A stretch of 64,000 nt of DNA, taken from positions 62,001 through 126,000 of the forward strand of contig JAJDWB010000009.1 in NCBI GenBank assembly GCA_022825855.1. The letters are read 5' to 3'. The notes under the pieces are model-generated. The model saw only the letters and a list, made by a program, of their open reading frames with translations, was not told the origin of the DNA and did no database searches. Of this stretch, positions 59,748 to 64,000 are shown piece after piece. Source of the stretch: Dehalococcoidia bacterium (lineage in GTDB: Bacteria > Chloroflexota > Dehalococcoidia > Bin125). The number at the start of each line of letters is the position of its first letter. Position 1 is the stretch's first letter. The translations under genes and the position numbers were made by a program.

Positions 59748-60392
59748 ATGGTCGCGGCGCATCCCAAGAGCAAGGCTGAAGACGTGTCGGCGCTGCTGGC
59801 GTCGCTGGGCATCGGCCCGCTCGCGCTGCGCCTCCCGCCCGACTGGGAACTGACCAACGAGAAGCTGCTCGAACTCTGCAGCCTGAACGAGACCGTGCCG
59901 TTCGAGGTGGACGAGACGGGAGCGCTGATCTTGAACATGCCAAGCGGTCACACCAGCGAGTGGATTGCCATGACGTTCGTCCTGGCGATCGGCAACTGGA
60001 TGGATGAAGACGCAGGGGACATGGTCTACGGCTCGGGCGGACTGTTCGAGCTGCCCGACGGTAACCGGCGCGTGCCCGACGCCGCGTGGGTCAGCGCCGA
60101 GCGAATGGCGGGGGCCGACCTCTTCGACGGCGACCCGTTGCCGGTCGCGCCCGACTTCGTGGTAGAAGTGCGTTCGCTGTCGGACCAGCTGGAGCGAGCA
60201 CAGGCCAAGATGGATCTGTGGCTGCGCAACGGTGTGCGCCTGGGCTGGCTCGTCGACTCGTTCGATCAACAGGTCTGGATTCATCGCCCCCACGCCGAGC
60301 CCGTGATGTTGGAGCGCCCCGATGAGCTATCGGGCGAGGAAGTCTTGCCGGGCCTTACGGTCGACCTCCGCCGGATTTGGCGGCCCGGGTAG
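59748..60392 (+). CDS. Uma2 family (DUF820) putative endonuclease, copy 2
   Basis: A 214-residue paralogue of 57113..57787. It shares PPDWELTNEKLLELCSLNE, NMPSGHTSEWI, VPDAAWVSAERM, APDFVVEVRSLSDQLERAQA and NGVRLGWLVDSFDQQVWI. The ATG at 59748 lies nine bases after the Tam stop. The family is greatly expanded in Cyanobacteria and Chloroflexota, and its biological job is unproven. It is convergent with the ApeA-like gene. Confidence 0.87.
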   Translation: MVAAHPKSKAEDVSALLASLGIGPLALRLPPDWELTNEKLLELCSLNETVPFEVDETGALILNMPSGHTSEWIAMTFVLAIGNWMDEDAGDMVYGSGGLFELPDGNRRVPDAAWVSAERMAGADLFDGDPLPVAPDFVVEVRSLSDQLERAQAKMDLWLRNGVRLGWLVDSFDQQVWIHRPHAEPVMLERPDELSGEEVLPGLTVDLRRIWRPG

Positions 60393-60426
60393 AGATCGCT
60401 GCTTGCTTCCGTCCTCGACTGTTCGG

Positions 60427-60450
60427 GGACACACTCCTGCTAGCGTGTCC
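60427..60450. terminator. Weak hairpin between convergent genes
   Basis: GGACACAC, loop TCCTGCTA, GCGTGTCC gives a stem of seven pairs with one mismatch. There is no T run. It is the only structure I see in the 132-base gap between the Uma2 gene and the ApeA-like gene. Confidence 0.3.
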
Positions 60451-60524
60451 ACTCTGGCAATCGGCTGACGGCACTCACCTCCACTGGCCGTGCAGGCATG
60501 AGAGCAGATCCCTGTCCTGTCTAT

Positions 60525-62273
60525 CTATAGCTGCGCATCCTCATCCACGATCTTGAATCGCCGCAACTGATCCTTGTAGATGCCGAGAAATCTTGCGAAC
60601 GGGTGTGACGAAGGCAGGCCGGTATCTGCCCAGCGCCTGATGTTCCATCCAGCTTCCACGAGTTCAGACGCCGCAAAGACAAACTCCAATGTACTAGCGA
60701 AGAACTTCGCCGCGTCGCGATCCACTGCACGACTTTGGGTGCCGCTATGCACCAATACGTTCCTCGTCTGCTTTGCCTTTTGGACCACCTGGTCGATATG
60801 TGGCAACAGATCACCGACTTGCCGATTGATCAACTCTGTGCGATGCCTAATCTTATCGTCCAGCGAGAGACCTTTCAGGACTCCAAGTGCACCCATCGCC
60901 CTGCCCGCGTACTCGGGTGCCGTGTCCTCAAACACTTGCTGCGTTAAAGTCAGTGCCTCCTCCAATTGCGCATCCCCACTCGTCGACGGATACTCTGCTG
61001 GTAGGGAGTCAAGCATATTCGCCAGGTTCACCAAGCGATCAACGCCGAACCGGTCTCTACCTTGCGAAAACACCGCAAATCGGGAGCGCACATCTTGTCT
61101 CACCTCATCTACATCCAGCCAAGCCGACAGCACATTAGCCAACTCATCTCCGTGTTCTCTACCATCGAAAAGCACGTCCTTGGCTTGACGTACACTCTTT
61201 TGTTCGTACTCGGGGTAAACGTACATCTCCCAGCTCGTGCCGAGCTCACTCCCAACCACAAACAGTCGCTCGATGTTCTGAGGCCTTCCCGCAACCAAAT
61301 CGAAGAATTGTCCCAGGCGGCTTGCTCGATGCATCGCCTCTTCCAGTGTCAATGGAACGCTGAATGTAATCGTCACATAAGTCCTGTTGCTCAATGTCTG
61401 CGCATTGGCGTCTCCAGCAGGTTCAACCTGGTGCCACCCTGTTACCTCGCCAAGACTTGTATCTACTTGAAAGAAGGGACTTGCTCTCTCGACTGCAAAT
61501 GCCACCGCAGCCATGGACTTGCCCACCATCTCGTCGTCGATTGAGTCTCCCCTGACTTGCCATGCGTCTCTGATCACTTCAAGAAGTCGTTGGCCTGTCT
61601 GTCCTTTGGCACCTAGTATTCCAATCACTTGTGGATCGAAGAACAGAGCGCCCAAGTCTGAGAAAGAGATGTGGAGTTTCGAGATGACCTCATCATCAGC
61701 ATGCAACGAAGCATCACCGAACAGCACGTACTGCGGATCCAGTTCGACGTTGTACAACTGCTTTGCGGGTTGCCCTGCTGCATCGTCCAACTTCATAGAG
61801 ATTCCACCAAACGAGAGCTCACCCTCTTCCAACACCTGATCCTGGCAGTCGATCAGAGAGAATCGCCGCGTGTCATAGAGCTCCACGGTCATGGAACGGT
61901 AGTCGCCGTGGTAGATAGAAAACTTGTCACTCCAAGCCAAGACCGCGGTGTTACGGCCTGCTAACGTCAGCTGACCCGGATATTCTTCACCAGATGCGAA
62001 TCGAAACGTGCCGACATACGACCCATCCTTCATGGAATTCCTGTCGGCCGGAGGTAGGAGGGGAGCAGTCCGGGTCGTGTCCACCTGACTTTGGCTCCTT
62101 CGCTGTGGAACTTCAGGTTTCTTGGCTGGCCTGTAGAACTTCCCTCGCTCAGCCCCCGTCCAGTCGGTGGTTTCCGGAATGTCGCTGAAATCGATCTGGT
62201 CATCCGAGAGAGCTTCCAGAGCCCTAATCTGGGCTTGAGACTCGGGGGACAGATCACTCATTTCTCTCTTCAT
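60525..62273 (-). CDS. ApeA-like HEPN antiphage protein with a BrnA-like N-terminus
   Basis: The 582-residue frame has three parts. Residues 1-55 (ALSDDQIDFSDIPETTDWTG, then GAERGKFYRPAKKP) match my memory of BrnA-type antitoxins up to their RHH domain, which is absent. Residues about 85-400 match the ApeA N-terminal domain (YVGTFRFASGEEYPGQLTL, ISFSDLGALFFDP). Residues about 430-582 are an ApeA-type HEPN with R504-X4-H509 in TRNVLVHSG. ApeA proteins block phage growth, probably by cutting RNA. The frame overlaps the BrnT gene by 20 bases. An internal ATG at 62033 with AGGA upstream could start ApeA alone. GC is low. Confidence 0.82.
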   Translation of the reverse strand: MKREMSDLSPESQAQIRALEALSDDQIDFSDIPETTDWTGAERGKFYRPAKKPEVPQRRSQSQVDTTRTAPLLPPADRNSMKDGSYVGTFRFASGEEYPGQLTLAGRNTAVLAWSDKFSIYHGDYRSMTVELYDTRRFSLIDCQDQVLEEGELSFGGISMKLDDAAGQPAKQLYNVELDPQYVLFGDASLHADDEVISKLHISFSDLGALFFDPQVIGILGAKGQTGQRLLEVIRDAWQVRGDSIDDEMVGKSMAAVAFAVERASPFFQVDTSLGEVTGWHQVEPAGDANAQTLSNRTYVTITFSVPLTLEEAMHRASRLGQFFDLVAGRPQNIERLFVVGSELGTSWEMYVYPEYEQKSVRQAKDVLFDGREHGDELANVLSAWLDVDEVRQDVRSRFAVFSQGRDRFGVDRLVNLANMLDSLPAEYPSTSGDAQLEEALTLTQQVFEDTAPEYAGRAMGALGVLKGLSLDDKIRHRTELINRQVGDLLPHIDQVVQKAKQTRNVLVHSGTQSRAVDRDAAKFFASTLEFVFAASELVEAGWNIRRWADTGLPSSHPFARFLGIYKDQLRRFKIVDEDAQL

Positions 62274-62544
62274 ACTCCCGCCTCTCTGACCTAGACGCCT
62301 TTCGTGCCGAGATGACTCGCCCGATCTGCTCTTGCCTCGCGGTAATCTCCAGAGGCCAAGTGTGTATCACCACAATGACTTGGGACGAAATCATGCCGAT
62401 TGTCCGCCAACGTTGCTCCTGCAGATGCCGATCCTCGACCGTGATCGACATCGGATCGTCGAAGACGGCGACCGCTGTTGGAAAGTCGATGTCGTGCTTG
62501 CGAAGGTTGGCATCGTTCTTCGCCGGATCCCAGGTCCATCTCAA
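62254..62544 (-). CDS. brnT: BrnT family toxin
   Basis: A 96-residue BrnT-type ribonuclease toxin starting at TTG 62544 (GGAAGGAG upstream). Family landmarks are WDPAKNDANLRKHDIDF, AVFDDPMSITVED, RWRTIGMISSQVIVVIHTW and the C-terminal RVISARKASRSERREYEE. BrnT cuts RNA and is normally held by BrnA, encoded just downstream with a short overlap. Here that place is taken by the BrnA-like N-terminus of the ApeA gene, and no complete BrnA exists nearby. If active, BrnT must be controlled by the fusion protein. Confidence 0.88.
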   Translation of the reverse strand: MRWTWDPAKNDANLRKHDIDFPTAVAVFDDPMSITVEDRHLQEQRWRTIGMISSQVIVVIHTWPLEITARQEQIGRVISARKASRSERREYEERNE

Positions 62545-62572
62545 GCCCTCCGACTCCTTCCGTCACTTCGTA

Positions 62573-62601
62573 ACCGTATCCACATCAAGATTGGTCATCA
62601 A
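62573..62601 (-). promoter_or_regulatory. Possible promoter for the BrnT-ApeA operon
   Basis: On the minus strand TTGATG and TACGGT are 17 bases apart, ending about 30 bases before the BrnT start. The -10 is poor. No palindromic BrnA operator was recognised. Confidence 0.25.
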
Positions 62602-62936
62602 GCATGGCAGATAGGATCCCGGCCAGGGTAAGCGCAGGAATCTGCATCGATCTAGAGAATCACTGCGCGGGCGGCGCCAACTCAGTAGGTCCGTGAGCGT
62701 CCAGGGGTCACGGACACGAAACAAGTCAGGCTGAACTCTTAGGGAGGTGTGCCAAGGCCATCCGCGAGATGGCCAGATACGCCGAGGGCGTGCTGACACC
62801 TCTGGAGCCGCTTGAGTTGCAGGGCGCAGTTGCGCTGGGAATTGAGCCAGAGCGCCCGCGTCGTATCGGCTGCTGAGAGTGTGGGCTTGGTCCGGCGCGG
62901 TAGACTGGGTGGACAGCGATCAGGAAGAGACGCGCG
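62602..62936. other. Gap without a convincing gene
   Basis: These 335 bases have no gene I can support. A plus-strand frame from ATG 62769 to TGA at about 62876 encodes 35 residues (MARYAEGVLTPLEPLEL...) and could be the tail of a lost gene. The rest is unremarkable. Confidence 0.4.
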
Positions 62937-63137
62937 ATGCCGGACGAAGAGAAGCTCTTGACCGTCGGTCAGGCGGTGCGCGGCGGCGGGCCGCCGATGG
63001 ACCCGGAAGAGGCCCGCAAGCTCCGCGAGCGCGTGTCCGGGAGCTGGGAGAAGTACTTCCGTGAGTATCCGGCACTCGAGGAAGCCTACGGGCCACGCGA
63101 GTCTTCCTGTTGCGCAAGCGACGACGCCGACGCGTAA
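62937..63137 (+). CDS. Small antitoxin-like protein upstream of a VapC remnant
   Basis: A 66-residue, charged protein from ATG 62937, with GGAAGAG upstream. A central helix with PEEARKLRERVSGSWEKYFR looks structured, and the C-terminal part (SSCCASDDADA) looks disordered. It lies three bases before the start of a decayed PIN-toxin gene, the normal antitoxin position. No RHH or AbrB motif is recognisable, so the antitoxin label rests on position. Confidence 0.5.
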   Translation: MPDEEKLLTVGQAVRGGGPPMDPEEARKLRERVSGSWEKYFREYPALEEAYGPRESSCCASDDADA

Positions 63138-63140
63138 TCT

Positions 63141-63274
63141 GTGCGCTACCTGCTTGACAGCGACTGGGTGATCGACGCCCTCAGGTGACAGCGCCCCCCA
63201 GGGCAGGGTCGCGACTCCTGGACGCAATCGGATGTGATGGACTGAACCCCACGCGGATGCTGTTGCAGTCGTAG
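63141..63274 (+). pseudogene. Truncated and frameshifted VapC-like PIN toxin
   Basis: GTG 63141 opens VRYLLDSDWVIDALR followed by TGA at 63188. This is a PIN-domain N-terminus with the first catalytic Asp. In another frame, the bases just after the stop read APPRAGSRLLDAIGCDGLNP, which continues the VapC pattern (...RLL..L..DGL), until TAG at 63274. The remaining two thirds of the domain are missing. A frameshift plus deletion has killed the toxin. Confidence 0.6.
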
Positions 63275-63329
63275 ACTGGGGATCGTCGGCGCAGGCGTGG
63301 ACGCCTGCCTGTTTGTGGAGAGACGACCG

Positions 63330-63764
63330 ATGTTGCGAGCGGTGGCGGAGCCGGAAGCGATTGAGCGCTTGGCGAGCCAGATCAAGGAGTCGCCGATGGG
63401 CGAGGTGCGAGTGCCGGTGCGAGTCGCCAACCCGGATGACCCCAGCCGCTTCTGGGAGGCGGAGTTTCTCGTTGACAGCGGCGCGAGCGTGTCGGTGGTG
63501 CCGGTCGATGTGCTCAATCGGCTAGGGATCGATGCGCGTCGATTCGGCCGCTTCTACCTGGCCAACGAGTCCTCCATTGTTCGACGGGTCGGGATCGCCA
63601 GTTTCACCGTCGCCGGCGAGATTGAGGACGCGAGTGTGATGTTCGGGGAAGAAGGCGCTGAGCCGATCCTGGGCTTGACGGTGCTGGAATCGCTCGGCTT
63701 CCTGATCGATCCGCTGCGCCAACGGCTGTTGCCTCGTTCAGCGCTGGCGGCATCGCTGGATTAA
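63330..63764 (+). CDS. Retropepsin-like aspartyl protease
   Basis: ATG 63330 follows GGAGAG and gives 144 residues. The aspartyl protease signature is FLVDSGASVSVVP (D-S-G-A), and the C-terminal flap/helix region is ILGLTVLESLGFLIDPLRQR, as in stand-alone bacterial retropepsin-like proteins of the gag-asp type. One domain per chain implies a homodimer. Such genes often sit beside toxin-antitoxin or defence loci with unknown role. There is no signal peptide. Confidence 0.85.
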   Translation: MLRAVAEPEAIERLASQIKESPMGEVRVPVRVANPDDPSRFWEAEFLVDSGASVSVVPVDVLNRLGIDARRFGRFYLANESSIVRRVGIASFTVAGEIEDASVMFGEEGAEPILGLTVLESLGFLIDPLRQRLLPRSALAASLD

Positions 63765-63930
63765 GGGCCCCGATACCGGTGCCGCATTGGTCATCTAGCC
63801 AACACGTCCCTAAACCCGAATCGCGATATCATCAGAACAATCGTGCAGGCGACTGGGAAGCGGCCCTCATGGAAGCCTCGAATTGCCTCTTCCGGACCCG
63901 AACGGAGCCGAACAAGGGCGAACGGAGGAA

Positions 63931-63960
63931 CCTGAAAAAACCTGAAAAAACCTGAAAGAA
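63931..63960. repeat. 10-bp tandem repeat
   Basis: CCTGAAAAAA is repeated twice and followed by CCTGAAAGAA. It lies in the final 236-base gap, in which I see no gene; a minus-strand frame of 68 codons there looks spurious. Confidence 0.85.
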
Positions 63961-64000
63961 TCTGGAGGCCCGGATCGCGCGATTCCCTGCAAAACACGGG

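Noticed and set aside
63791-63997. 68-codon minus-strand frame at the right edge
   Set aside because: It translates the 10-base tandem repeat, lacks a clear ribosome site and has no recognisable fold pattern.

Overview
The window is about 64 kb of high-GC bacterial chromosome, densely coded on both strands. I infer Chloroflexota, perhaps the SAR202/Dehalococcoidia branch. The reasons are an enolase-superfamily dehydratase, an LLM flavin monooxygenase, ThuA and NIPSNAP genes, FtsX-type permeases, partner-switch signalling and many extragenic palindromes. There is no rRNA, and I recognise no tRNA, CRISPR array, transposase or replication origin, so the lineage is a guess.

Layout. 1-3 kb: the edge of a DUF262 (GmrSD-like) restriction gene, a sugar-acid dehydratase and an MNT/HepT toxin-antitoxin pair. 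3-8 kb: two secreted von Willebrand A proteins flanking a small acidic-tailed gene and a block of palindromes. 8-12.4 kb: ThuA-like protein, alpha/beta hydrolase, an unrecognised 582-residue protein and a PaREP1-like protein. 12.5-16.2 kb: a DUF1800-DUF1501-NHL operon. 16.2-18.3 kb: a second, degenerate MNT/HEPN pair, a winged-helix-like protein and a MutY-like protein. 18.4-22.8 kb: a coiled-coil/winged-helix protein, NIPSNAP, thioesterase, and a SpoIIE phosphatase/kinase with its STAS partner. 22.9-30.7 kb, minus strand: aminotransferase, GNAT, MOSC, halogenase-like flavoenzyme, HTH protein, LLM monooxygenase and an alpha/beta-fold protein. 30.9-37.5 kb: two giant FtsX-type permeases without an ATPase. 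37.5-48.7 kb: DUF4389, DinB, a DUF309-dUTPase fusion, a fluoride channel, a second acidic-tailed gene, a LysM lipoprotein, a ClC channel, DUF2203, a methyltransferase, a metal-type ABC ATPase and a BtuF-like protein. 48.7-51 kb: MetF, an A-type Fe-S carrier and a tail-anchored protein.

51-64 kb is an accessory region, and parts of it have visibly lower GC. It holds a Type III-like restriction-modification locus whose methylase is broken by one in-frame TGA and whose nuclease domain is a separate overlapping gene. Then come a cysteine desulfurase, two Uma2 proteins around an AlkZ-like glycosylase and a methyltransferase, and a BrnT toxin. BrnT overlaps a long gene that joins a BrnA-antitoxin-like N-terminus to an ApeA/HEPN antiphage protein. 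The right edge has a decayed VapC and a retropepsin-like protein. The BrnT-[BrnA-ApeA] arrangement is the best candidate for an undescribed defence system.

A second theme is repeat activity. Palindromes carrying CCCTCTCCC/GGGAGAGGG or CCCCCGC/GCGGGGG occur in at least a dozen gaps. They supply the C-terminal codons of two proteins and sit in frame inside metF. Three genes share a 5' element containing AACCACGACACAAC. Two of these are near-duplicate cassettes about 35 kb apart with matching 3' palindrome blocks.
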